DNA from: Lineus longissimus
Lineage: Eukaryota > Nemertea > Pilidiophora > Heteronemertea > Lineidae
DNA: 64,000 bases
Assembly: GCF_910592395.1 (NCBI RefSeq)
Contig: NC_088326.1
Span: forward strand, 11,349,001 to 11,413,000
Reading direction: 5' to 3'
The notes below the pieces were generated by a model. The model was not told where the DNA came from and searched no databases. It saw only the letters and a list, made by a program, of their open reading frames with translations. Within the stretch, counting starts at the first letter, position 1. Every line of letters begins with the position of its first letter. Both the position numbers and the translations under genes were made by a program. Shown in pieces: positions 36,516-45,937 of this stretch.

Positions 36516-36632
36516 GGCTAATATTTATAAAGACTAGTAAATGCTTTTAGTACAGTTTTCTACAGAGATAGATGGTGTAAATGTACATGAAGTTTAAAGT
36601 AGAAGCATTTACTAGTCTTATAAATATCAGCC
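36516..36632. repeat. MITE, copy 2 (family with 2943-3061)
   Basis: Ends GGCTAATATTTATAAAGACT and ATAAATATCAGCC, with the same CTAGTAAATGCTTTTA sub-terminal words as copy 1. The centre (ATGGTGTAAATGTACATGAA) is the reverse complement of the copy 1 centre. Confidence 0.85.
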
Positions 36633-36852
36633 CATGTCAACTTGCGCTCAAAAAGTTCCTACAAGTCCCTGCCAGTCCCTGATAAGACGCGACCACCCTT
36701 CGCCCTAAAGATAGTAACTCTGAAGTGTTTGTACACTATTTCATGGAGTTTATTTTCGATTCGACATCAGTTCAGTTCGACGTTCGTTTCGTCAAGTGCA
36801 TCAGGAACCACATGCGTGTATTGTAAAGTGCCCGGCCCGATTTGACATATCA

Positions 36853-37060
36853 TTACTTCTTCTTCTTCTTCGTTCAACCAGCCCAGCTTTAACTCAGTCC
36901 TTTGGCGGAGATGAAGCGGCTTGTCGTTTTGAGAACCTGTTGTGTTTTCCTCAGTTTCCCCTCGACATTTGTGTCTGCGGACCAGAATTTCTGTCGTTAA
37001 TCCTGGTGCAAGGGACAGTATTGCAGGATGTGGTCTGGTGTCTGCACTGGTGTCTGGCAT
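36853..37060 (-). mobile_element. Non-LTR retrotransposon C-terminal fragment
   Basis: Minus strand. One frame reads CQTPVQTPDHILQYCPLHQ, the Cys-His-Cys knuckle found at the C-terminus of jockey/RTE-like reverse transcriptases, then a stop, then more matching tail sequence and a (GAA)5 end. The in-frame stop right after the knuckle shows decay. Only the 3' end is present. Confidence 0.6.
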
Positions 37061-38444
37061 TGATACACCATGACGATAACCGGGAATATGACCGCACCTT
37101 ATATGAAGAAAAAGAAAATGTATTCATGCCCAGTAGAGAATATCTCCAAATGGAAGTACCATCCTGAGTCACCGATAGATGAATGTCCGGGGGTCTCAAA
37201 AAACCGTGTTGGGGAGAAAAGTTAGTTTGTCTTCGGCCACCTCACGGCCCAGCAGGAATTCTGCGACTGCAACAACGCTATTGTAGAAAGAAGAAGTTGA
37301 CGAAATAAAAGCCGATTTAATGATGAAAATACACGTTTCTTATCGTTTCTAATGAACAAGACCATCTTAAAGAAATCGGGGGTTGACGTTCGCTTCCCCG
37401 GCCCTGCACACAAACCCCTGTAGTCCGAGGGCTGAGGGGTTTATGGGTGCAATCTTGCTCCCAAAATTACTCTTCATGTTTGATAAGGGCTCTATCTCGT
37501 TTCAATGAGGCAGGTTCTGTAGCAGTGACAGCTGCCAGTCATCGTGGTACATGTACAGGGTGACAAAAAAACAACCCATGGAAATGTTAACAACATTAAC
37601 TATCAGTTAGGTGTCAACTCCAGATATGATGGCTGCTACTATCCTCTCAGAATAGTTATGATATATTTAGTATAAACTGCGTTTGCTGTACACATGCTCG
37701 ATTCCTTTATTTGGCACAGAAATAGACATCAGAAGATATGCAGCAATAAAAATGACAGTTGAAATTAGTTTTAGATATGACATTAGATATCACGACTTTT
37801 GTTCATCAAATTAGAAACTGCTGAGGTTTGATCTCGCGTAGTATCGCGTGGGTATCGTGAATTTTAGCTTCGCTTTTTCCACAACAGGGAGGGCAGCTGA
37901 TGTTCTTGGAACATGAGAAACTTTACGCAAATCAAATAATGCGTATGAAGTTAATTATTGTTTTAACTATGGTTGCATCCTGAGATCAGGGTTTTTACTC
38001 CTTCCTCGTATCGAGAGGCGGAGTATATTGAAAACTACTGGTGCCAGAATGCTATAGTTGGTGATTCTAAACGATACGGACAACTTATAGATGTATAACT
38101 ATCGCCCAGGACTAGTGTGTGACTATCGCCCAGGACTAGTGTTGTAAAGTCGTCTCAGATCAACATTAAAGTGCTACTTAGGAATGAGAAATACATGCAT
38201 GCCATCTTCGCATGATGAACAGACATCCTTGAGAGCCAATAGAGATGTTTAGAGACCTTCCCTCTAGGCGTAAACGTCACCGTCAACGCTGAGCTTGCCA
38301 TTTGGAAATACCTTTCTTCCAATAAAGATTGAGGTCGTTAGCAAATCTTCCGATTTGAATTGAATGTCAGGAAGAGAGAATTCTACGCAACATTTGTTGC
38401 TCTCACTGTGAATATTTTCATGAACGATCATCAGTAGGCCTACA

Positions 38445-38722
38445 ATGGCGACGGCAGCCGCGGATTTCGACATATCAGAAACCGACGACATCTCCTATCT
38501 CATGTACCTCTGGCTGATACCGATGATCGTAGGTATACCGGGTAACATACTGGCCATAGTTGTAGCAAATCGAAAAAACAACAAGAGGTTTTCTACATGC
38601 ATCTACTTGACAGCCATGGGTGTAGTGGATACAGCGTTGTTACTCGAGAGGATTCTTGCGATCGTTTTGAACAAGGTGCTCATCGAATACGGGATCGTCG
38701 AAGAACCCCTATGGTGGTTTAG
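38445..38722 (+). CDS. GPCR exon 1 (N-terminus, TM1, TM2)
   Basis: 278 nt from ATG to a GTAATG donor. Encodes the acidic N-terminus, TM1 with PGNILAIVVANRKNNKRFST and TM2 with CIYLTAMGVVDTALLLERIL. Ends two bases into an Arg codon completed by exon 2. Confidence 0.85.
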
Positions 38723-40664
38723 GTAATGCAGCGGTCAATGTTAACCTTGTACCCTCCCTGGCCATGCGATCGACACTTGGGCCAAGTCGACACTTGGGTA
38801 TGACACAAATTCAACAAGGACAATTTAATCGCCTGGGTCCTGGCTCACAACTTTTTCCAACTTTTTTCACTCCTTCCTAGTAGGATCAGTAACTTCCTAT
38901 TAAAGCTGATAATTACGCTGTATGGCGCCTACTTTGCGGCCAAAGACAACATTCGTGGTATCTTTTTCCGTAGCCCTGCTAAAGGAGGTTGCTATACTGC
39001 GTGGATTCTTTTTGCTTCAGGGTCGAAATGTACATCCTGTACACCAGCAGTATCCTCTCTGGTCTGTTTCTGGCGGGGATGTCTATCGATCGTCTGTTAG
39101 CTGTCTGGTTTCCGATGGACGCCCAGCGGCTGTGCACCGCGTCGCGGGCCAGGGCGACCGTGGTGGCGCTCACAGTTGCCGTAGCGGTCCTGAATGGTCA
39201 TTTGTTTTATGTAGTGCATTTTTTCAAGGACAGACAACTTGGTAAGAACTTTAAAATTATTAGAAAAAAGCTTAGCCCATTTCCAATTTCCCCCTACGCC
39301 ATGAAATAGGCTTCATTTGTGGGGCGGGCCAGCTATTTCTGGCGAACATTCTGATGAAGTTTGAGCCTGATATGATCACCGGCGTGGATTTGGGGATCCA
39401 ATTAATCCGCTGAGCCCTAAAACGTGGTGGACCCGTGAAATTAAAACAAAAACGACCCCAAAAACCTAGGACCCCCAAATCCCGAACTTATCGTGGTCAT
39501 GTCAGAAATTCTATGGATTTATGCCCTGGGTTAGGTCTTTCTGCCCAGTAAATATCAGTTCGAGGGAGATATTGGGAACAAGTTAATGCAATTGATGCTT
39601 AAAGGAAAATGGTTTGAAATCTATATACACGTGGTGTGTAGCCTGGAGATTGATGCCCTTCTTCTTCTTCTTCTTCAATTACTCGGTTGGCCGTCTGTCG
39701 ACGTATAATAATCGAGGTGGGGGTGTGGGCATGCGGGGAGGAAGGTTTGTTAGTAGCATGCCTTGGGGAGGCATGCCCTGAACGCTGCGGGTGAAGTAGC
39801 CCCGCGAGCGTCTGCGCTTGAACTATTCCAGTCGGAAGTTGTACGGATGATGAAAGATTTCCTGTACGCGTCGGTGTTGCATCTAGTTTGAATTAGTCTG
39901 TTCCTTCTTCCAGGGTTGATCAGATTGGGGTCAAGTTGAACTTCGACTTTCTTATTTATTATTAGGTAGAAAAGGATGAGGCGTTGGTTTTTCCGTCGTG
40001 ATGTTAAGGGTTCCCAGTTGAGATTTCTCAAGAGTTCCATGACGCTAGTTTTGGGCTGGTTGTTCCGGGTGACGAACTGTGCTGCCCTTCTTTGTATACG
40101 TTCTATGTTAGAGGCCTCTCTGCTATTGTCGTCAGGGTCCCAAACCTATTAGCTGTATTCAATTCCCATGCTATCCTTTCAGGTATCTACGCCGTAACAA
40201 TTACCGTCCCTGATCCAGAATTCAAAGTCATAGGAGGTATTTCAGCAGGATTTCAAGCAGTAGTTGGCACAGTCCTACCCTTCCTCGTCATTTTAACCTG
40301 CAACATTCTTATCATAATCACACTAAAAAATGCTTCAAAAGATCGTCGAAAGCTAGACACGAGGCATGCGCAGAAAAGAACTGACACGCAGCATCTAACG
40401 CGCATGCTCCTGTTCGTTAGTTTTGCCTACGTCATCACGACTTTACCGTACAGATTGAATCATTTTTCAATGAAAATCCCCGCCGTCGCTGAGATATACG
40501 ACCTTACCCAGGTTTATTGGAGAAAGCTGTACGTCGTTCAGACCTATGCTTTGTCTATCATTTGGTTGTGTAATTACTCAATTAATTTCTTCCTTTACTG
40601 TCTGGCAGGTGGCAAAAAGTACCGCAATGACGCCAAAGAAGTCATGATGCAAATATTGTGTTGA
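38445..40664 (+). CDS. Class A (rhodopsin-like) GPCR, three exons
   Basis: Seven-transmembrane receptor coupling an extracellular, probably peptide, ligand to G proteins; the ligand is unknown. Joined exons (38445-38722, 39021-39241, 40183-40664) give 326 residues. Visible class A landmarks: GN in TM1 (PGNILAIVVAN), Asp in TM2 (GVVDTALLL), DRL in place of DRY after TM3 (MSIDRLLAVWFP), Pro in TM6 (TTLPYRL) and NYSINFFLYC in TM7, an NPxxY variant seen in FMRFamide-like receptors. The Cys that normally precedes TM3 is Phe (WWFRVEMYILYTS) and the second extracellular loop has no Cys, so the usual disulfide is absent. All junction phases fit. The ATG at 38445 has GCCTACA before it and is followed by a short N-terminus without a signal peptide, as is common in this class. 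Confidence 0.88.
38723..39020. other. GPCR intron 1, nothing seen
   Basis: 298 bp; a short direct repeat of CGACACTTGGG near 38771-38800, otherwise featureless. Confidence 0.6.
39021..39241 (+). CDS. GPCR exon 2 (TM3, TM4)
   Basis: 221 nt. Encodes TM3 and the DRL motif (LFLAGMSIDRLLAVWFPMDA) and TM4 (ARATVVALTVAVAVLNGHLF). Acceptor TTTTTGCTTCAG, donor TTG|GTAAGA. Confidence 0.85.
39658..40163 (-). mobile_element. Decayed non-LTR retrotransposon RT C-terminus
   Basis: Minus strand, in GPCR intron 2. Reads VWDPDDNSREASNIERIQRR, AAQFVTRNN.PKTSVMELL, LNWEPLTSRRKNQRLILFYL and ...RCNTDAYRKSFIIRTTSDWN, the standard end of a LINE reverse transcriptase ORF. Two adjacent in-frame stops sit just before VWDP, so it is dead. 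The element ends in a (GAA)n tail at 39658. Its upstream end comes within about 20 bp of GPCR exon 3. Confidence 0.8.
40183..40664 (+). CDS. GPCR exon 3 (TM5-TM7, C-terminus)
   Basis: 482 nt to TGA. Encodes TM5 (VVGTVLPFLVILTCNILIII), the basic third loop, TM6 (LLFVSFAYVITTLPYRL), TM7 (ALSIIWLCNYSINFFLYCLA) and a short tail GGKKYRNDAKEVMMQILC. Acceptor TATCCTTTCAG. Confidence 0.88.
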
Positions 40665-41816
40665 CCATTTCGGCTTCTAGACTAGGTCTCGGCGTGTTCC
40701 AAAAGGTGAATGTCGTCACTCGCTTTTATTTTACAGTTTAATGAATGATTGTGAAAAATAATACACTTACGTTAAACTAAAATATTTAAAAATTGTTTCT
40801 AATAATTGAGGCGTGCTTCATAGAGCAATTATGCATCAGTAATGCCGATGTATAGTGTGCCATGCAGAGCCACCTATCTGCCACTTCATAATCAGGCGCA
40901 CCTTCATCTATACTGGTCTCCCTTTAAGTTCAACTCTATTTTGATGATAACTGTGACTTCCACTTTTCCTGGCTCTGTTTACGAATATCCTCCAATCAGC
41001 ATGACATTGTCAGCTTGTGCTCGGTCACTGCGCGAACTAAGCGACCAACTTGTGAATGCCAATGATGAAAGCCTCGAACGAAAAAAGCTCCAAATCATGG
41101 GTTGTTGAATGATTGTATGCATTAGAACTTTGAAGCTTTTGACATACTTGTATATACTTCTAAATAGGGCCCACTGCCAATGTATGACCAGCCTGACAAG
41201 GCCGAGGCCTACCAGTTTATGTTTGTGCAAGTCATCGTATTAAAAGGCTTCGACGGACACAGGCTCACGCACGTGCATATAGGTTGTTCAACATAATATA
41301 CACCGGTATGATATCGAATCTGATTTATTTACAATTGTCGATCGATCGGTCGATATCAGAAGACGGATAAGTGTCTTAGGCTCAAGTGAATGTCGCTCGC
41401 AAAATGCCAGAAGACGGACCTAGGAGCAGGTGTCTCAGAGTTGCCGCAGACGGACTTCAGCTGGAGTTTTCTAGCAGTTATTTCAAAGTTGGACATTAGA
41501 AGGTGTGTTCTGGGTGCTGCAGACTGACATGAGTAGGTGTCTGCTAGGTGCCAAAGATAGATATTAGCGGGTGTTTGCTAGCTGTCACAGACGGATATTA
41601 GCAGGTGGATGATTGTAGGTGCCACAGACGGACATGACCAGGTGCCTTCTAGGAGCCGCGGACGGAGATTAGCAGGTGTCTTCTTGGTGCCGTAGGTGTC
41701 TACTAGCTGCCACAGATAGATATTAGCAGTCTTCTAACTGCCACGTACGGACATTAGCAGGTGTTTTCAAACTCCCCCACAGCTCACCAGACGGCGCTAT
41801 CCTGCCTCAATCCGGC
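40665..41816. other. Intergenic, GPCR to P450
   Basis: No gene. The first ~750 bp show nothing recognisable; the last ~330 bp are the degenerate repeat array listed next. Confidence 0.6.
41440..41765. repeat. Degenerate ~45-bp tandem array upstream of P450
   Basis: Seven or so imperfect units built on GCCACAGACGGACATTAGCAGGTGTCTTCTAGG, for example at 41580 (GTCACAGACGGATATTAGCA), 41618 (GCCACAGACGGACATGACCA), 41657 (GCCGCGGACGGAGATTAGCA) and 41739. It ends about 50 bp before the P450 start codon. Confidence 0.75.
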
Positions 41817-43343
41817 ATGGGTGTCCTTAGTCTTCTGACGATCCCGGAGTTGTCCGTGGCCATCCCCGTGTTCCTCATCGCCGTCGTTATGGTGTTCGTA
41901 ATCCAAGCTCTCATGGACAGGTCGCAGTCCTTCCCGGGGCCATTTCGACTACCTCTGGTCGGAAACATCCCGCAACTCGGAAAGCGGACGCACGAAAGTT
42001 TAAAGAGGCTCAGCGACACGTATGGTGACGTCATGACGATATGGTTGGGAGGTCACAAGGCGATTGTGTTGAGTAGTATCGACGCCATGAAAGATTGTTT
42101 TCTGGGACAGGCTGTGACGTTTTCTGGTAGGCCCCATTTTGATTCATTTGACCACGCTTTGGAATCAGGGGTGACTCCGATTGCCGTCAAGACGTTATGT
42201 CCTGGACAGCGATTCCAGCGCAAGACACTCCGCGAAGGCATCGTCAAGTTTGTCAATGATCGGGATTGTCCAATTTCTCCAATGATTGAAAGCGAGGCGG
42301 AGGAATTGATAACGAGGCTGATGGAGAAGACACGTGACGGACTAGACCCCGTGAACCCAGCAGACGAATTCTACATGACGGCCACTGCTGTGATATACAG
42401 ACTAGCTTATGGTGAGTTTGATCGCTCTAACATAGGAGATTTTGCCACGCATTTGGAGTACACCCGAAACTTGGTAAAATGGGTCGGGACGTCGAAAATT
42501 GGTGACTTGTTTCCATGGACGCAGCCTTTTTTTCGTGGACAGCTAACCGAGTTCCTAAAGGCACGTGACACGTACAAGGCCATCGTGCATAAAAAGATTA
42601 ACCGTCATTTCGAGGAATTCGACGAGAACAACATCCGGGACATCATGGATGACATCATCCGTGTCATGCACAATACGACGCCAGACCAGATGGATGCTCT
42701 TGAACACAAGGACCCAGACATGATCTGGATGTCGCTGGCCCTCGTCGCGGCAGGGACGGAGACAACCGGGTCATCACTAAACTGGGTTCTGGTCTATCTT
42801 CTCAAACACTCGGAACACCTGAAGAAAGTCCATGCAGAAATCGACGACGTCATTGGCAGGGACAGAAACCCCACCGCAGACGATCGAAAGAAGTTACCAT
42901 ATTTGGATGCGTGTATTCTTGAGGCGCTTCGGCTGTGTCCACCAATTCCGCTGGCTATACCACACGCAGCGACAACGGATGTGGAATACAGAGGAAAGAA
43001 GATTCCGAAAGGTTGCATCGTGTTTTCCAACATCTACGCCATTCACCGGAACCCTCAGACCTGGAAGAACCCGGATGTTTACGACCCGACGCGGTTCCTG
43101 AACGCAGACGGCGAAGTCATCATCGCCAAACAGGAAATGGTTGTGCCATTCGGTCTAGGCATGCGCAGATGTTTGGGAGAAACGCTGGCTAGGGCGGAAC
43201 TTTTTGTGATTATTGCCACTTTGCTTCAGAAGTTTGACGTCACGGTAGCTCCTGGATCCGAGGTTAATCTGGTTGGGGACGTTGGCCTGACTGTTTGGCC
43301 CAAACCATACCAGGTCATGCTAAGCCGTCGTCAGAGTGAGTAA
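41817..43343 (+). CDS. Cytochrome P450, clan 2 (CYP1/17/2-like), intronless
   Basis: Haem-thiolate monooxygenase, expected on the ER membrane. 508 residues, normal length for microsomal P450s. In order: N-terminal membrane anchor (about 13-32, AIPVFLIAVVMVFVIQAL), Pro-rich hinge (SFPGPFRLPLVGN), I-helix oxygen motif AAGTETTG, K-helix ExxR (EALR), the meander DPTRF, and the haem loop PFGLGMRRCLGE with the cysteine ligand. The C-helix WxxxR usually bonding a haem propionate reads QRFQR, so Trp is replaced. The whole gene is one exon while its neighbours have many introns, which suggests a retrocopy or an intronless lineage. Substrate cannot be predicted. Confidence 0.95.
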   Translation: MGVLSLLTIPELSVAIPVFLIAVVMVFVIQALMDRSQSFPGPFRLPLVGNIPQLGKRTHESLKRLSDTYGDVMTIWLGGHKAIVLSSIDAMKDCFLGQAVTFSGRPHFDSFDHALESGVTPIAVKTLCPGQRFQRKTLREGIVKFVNDRDCPISPMIESEAEELITRLMEKTRDGLDPVNPADEFYMTATAVIYRLAYGEFDRSNIGDFATHLEYTRNLVKWVGTSKIGDLFPWTQPFFRGQLTEFLKARDTYKAIVHKKINRHFEEFDENNIRDIMDDIIRVMHNTTPDQMDALEHKDPDMIWMSLALVAAGTETTGSSLNWVLVYLLKHSEHLKKVHAEIDDVIGRDRNPTADDRKKLPYLDACILEALRLCPPIPLAIPHAATTDVEYRGKKIPKGCIVFSNIYAIHRNPQTWKNPDVYDPTRFLNADGEVIIAKQEMVVPFGLGMRRCLGETLARAELFVIIATLLQKFDVTVAPGSEVNLVGDVGLTVWPKPYQVMLSRRQSE

Positions 43344-43683
43344 AAACTTGTTCGAATGTGACCAACGACCTCGTCTACGAAAGCCCAGAAGGCTGATTCC
43401 ATATTTGGTATTTTGGTGGTGCTGTATAGGTAATCGGCAAAGAAAGCAGATTTATAAAATACAACATTTATTACAACATATATCTACATGTAAATGCATA
43501 AACAAAAGTGCTTTCGGCCGAAAGACAATAGATAAAACACTGCTGAAAACATTTAGAAAAGTATAAATACTATTCACTAGTTACATGTACTGTGTCGACG
43601 TGTTTGAGCCAGACACAGTGAGAGGCACATGCACAAATGTATATTCTACCTGTAATAGGCCTTTGTATAACAGTTTTGCTTTG
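43344..43683. other. Convergent 3' region
   Basis: 340 bp between the P450 stop and the stop of the minus-strand gene. A minus-strand AATAAA (plus TTTATT at 43467-43472) could serve the minus gene; no canonical AATAAA was seen for the P450. Confidence 0.5.
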
Positions 43684-43880
43684 TCACTTGTTATAGAAAA
43701 TCTCCGGAGCTTTCCTGTGATTGGCCACTGTAATTAACACCACAGTGTTGAATTTCGTGACGTCACTGATTGCGTCATAGGCCTGCGTCAGATAGTTCGC
43801 TGCGTGCTTGGTCTCTGCCCATATATGGAGAATCTGTTTGGACCACTTCTCAAGGGAGGTCTGGGTTGAACGGATGACCC
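43684..43880 (-). CDS. Exon 3 of the minus-strand gene
   Basis: Acceptor CTTATTTCAG; reads VIRSTQTSLEKWSKQILHIW, AETKHAANYLTQAYDAISDV and TKFNTVVLITVANHRKAPEI to TGA. Uninterrupted. One base from exon 2 completes the first Gly codon. Confidence 0.7.
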
Positions 43881-44018
43881 CTGAAATAAGATAAACGGAA
43901 AATAACAATTAAAGGAGGTTGCGGATAATTTGCTTCATTGTTACATTACATTGTTCCTGATAAAAAAAGCGAGAGAATTAAAAAAATTAAAACCCATAAT
44001 TAAGGTTACGATACCTAC

Positions 44019-44181
44019 CATGTAACTTCTTGTTCAATATCCTCTGGGCATCTTCCAGGGTGTATTCCCCGCTGAACTTCATAGCTCTGGTAACCGAGAC
44101 GCCAACTGTCGTGTCGAACAGTTTGCAGGTGTAGTCGGTCATGGCGCCACCATACGGGAAATAGACGACCTCCATCTCCGT
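44019..44181 (-). CDS. Exon 2 of the minus-strand gene
   Basis: 163 nt between acceptor TGTCTCTTCAG and donor CATG|GTAGGT. Encodes TEMEVVYFPYGGAMTDYTCK, LFDTTVGVSVTRAMKFSGEY and TLEDAQRILNKKLHG. Phase 0 in, phase 1 out. Confidence 0.7.
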
Positions 44182-44916
44182 CTGAAGAGACAAAATGAAA
44201 ATGAGTTGCGAAGCGAGAATGATGACACATTCAAAACATCCAGAGCGTAGGATGGGCCACGGGAGGGTAGACTCATATACATGTACAGTCAATTTCGTCA
44301 TCCTGACCGTCCTTCCTCTATGTGAGGGCCGAGGCCGGTCCACTGCGTCCGGAGTGTATGGGAGAGGCGCGGCGGGGGCATGCGAATGGTCCCAACATTT
44401 CTCCAGTGCACATTGTGACAAAAGGCACCAAGGACACTGGATGTGATCTTGGAGTACGATGTAATGAAGAACAACTGACGGACTTGGCCATGCCCAAGGA
44501 ACAGCTTTTTGGTCCGACCTTTTTTGAAGGACCACTTGCCTTTACCGCCGGCAGCGCGGAAAGAGCAAGGACACCCCGCGGAGGACACTGGACGATCAGG
44601 TAAACCTGCACGGTTTCTGGTCAGTAGTGTCTGTGTGGTTTTGGCTGAATGGCTGCCGGGAGATATTTCCTGGGGAGTTTTCGCAAATCCCCGAAACACC
44701 AACGTGAACACCTATACCATTGTTCGATCTCCCGCAGGAATCTCCGAGAGAGGCGACCAATGAAGGGACTGGAGTGGGTTGCGAGTACTGTTGTGGGACC
44801 ATCAAGTAGTTAAAGGTATATCAGGCTTATTCGCTTCATCAGTTAAAGGTGGAGTAGATGTATTTATCTCAAAATATCATATCAAAGAGGGGACACTGAA
44901 AGTTTAAAACTCTTAC
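44182..44916. other. Intron of the minus-strand gene, GC-rich and stop-poor
   Basis: 735 bp. From about 44298 to 44763 several frames on both strands stay open for 80-137 codons, helped by high GC. One plus-strand frame (VHIVTKGTKDTGCDLGVRCN...) ends at a possible donor, ATCAG|GTAAAC. No domain recognised. Confidence 0.4.
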
Positions 44917-45421
44917 CTTATGAAGCTCGGCGCCGAAAGTCCTCTTCAACATTTCGTAAGACAAAACCTCGGAGACCATAGAATTTCCCCCGGCATTTGG
45001 CAGATCTTTGATTTTGTTTGCGTCGTCTGAGAGAGTCATCTTGTCAAAACGTCTGAAGGGGTCAAATTCGCACTGGACCAGCCCAGCAGAAGAATTGTCT
45101 TTGATGAGTTTTATCAGTTTCACGCATTGCCTCAAATTGACGGAGAAGTTCTCGCTGATGAATAGGTTAACATTTTCTGACTGCGAGACAAATTTCGTCC
45201 CAACGTTCGTTCTGTTGCTGTAGCAATCCTCGGCCCTTGAAAAAACTGGCGTTCGTATCCCATGCTTCAATGTGAGGCACGTATTTAGGGGCGCACTGTC
45301 GAGGCTGGTCGGGGGAGAAAATCCGATGATGATGCCGGTGTCGGCGCCTTGTTGAGGAATGATGCATCATTGACATTCGCGAAGGTGGTCGGTATTTCAG
45401 AGGCATCATTGTGAAGGACAT

Positions 45422-45937
45422 GAAATCAAACTTTCAGAAATTTATTCGAACAAGTCCTAAATCCAATCCTGAAATCGCCCGTGACACAACTTGTATGGTT
45501 TTCACTGTGGCTTCTGATGAAATATGTCGTCTGCTTATTGCACCACATCTTTTATACACGCGGTAATGTTTACAATAGGCTATTTTAAGAACAAGCGTCA
45601 ACATCAACCAATCAGCGGTTCACTTCATGATTTCGTAATATTTCTATATTTAGATGAGGAAATCCTGGGGAATCTCATCATCTCATAAAACCTAGTAGCT
45701 ACTAAATATATTATACACTTATAGTTTTAGAATCGATTCATTTTATCGGGAAAAATAGTAATATTGATAATAAAATTGTTTTTAGATGTCAAATCAATTA
45801 TAAGGTGCAGCGCCATCTAACATTGACAACTAATGAAAACAAAGATGGCGGACAAAGGCAAAAATAAATTTTACTTCCTTGTTTTCCTCAATTTGTGATG
45901 TGAAAAAGGCATCTGACGTTGAGAATCCTGCATCAAA
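45422..45937. promoter_or_regulatory. Head-to-head interval between two genes
   Basis: 516 bp separate the start of the minus-strand gene from the start codon of the 11-exon plus-strand gene. A bidirectional promoter is possible. AAAGATGGCGGAC at 45841-45853 matches the YY1-type motif often found at transcription starts. No TATA box stands out. Confidence 0.4.
45845..45898 (+). other. Possible upstream ORF
   Basis: ATG in AAGATGGCGG opens a 17-codon frame closing at TGA, 39 nt before the main ATG at 45938. If transcription starts upstream of it, it could reduce translation of the docking protein. Confidence 0.3.

Larger units (their letters stand above)
32754..38444. other. Intergenic region between KCNQ and GPCR
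   Basis: 5.7 kb without a supported gene. Holds MITE fragments near 33.68 kb, MITEs at 36150-36252 and 36516-36632, a LINE 3' end at 36853-37060, and a two-copy phrase GACTATCGCCCAGGACTAGTG near 38.1 kb just upstream of the GPCR. Confidence 0.6.
43684..45421 (-). pseudogene. Three-exon gene of unknown function, exon 1 frame-broken
   Basis: Exons on the minus strand: 45421-44917, 44181-44019 and 43880-43684, with good GT/AG sites and matching phases. Protein-like sequence runs throughout (KYVPHIEAWDTNASFFKGRG, EMEVVYFPYGGAMTDYTCKL, GVSVTRAMKF, KWSKQILHIWAE). Exon 1 cannot be read in one frame: the sense jumps frames near 45409 (apparent lost base), at the G-run 45288-45291 and near 45167-45170 (apparent extra bases). 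The last two exons are intact to TGA. I recall similar GVSVTRAMKF proteins scattered in eukaryotes, without an assigned role; a restriction-like nuclease fold is a guess. Either a recent pseudogene or a gene with assembly errors; neighbouring genes are clean, which favours pseudogene. Confidence 0.65.
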
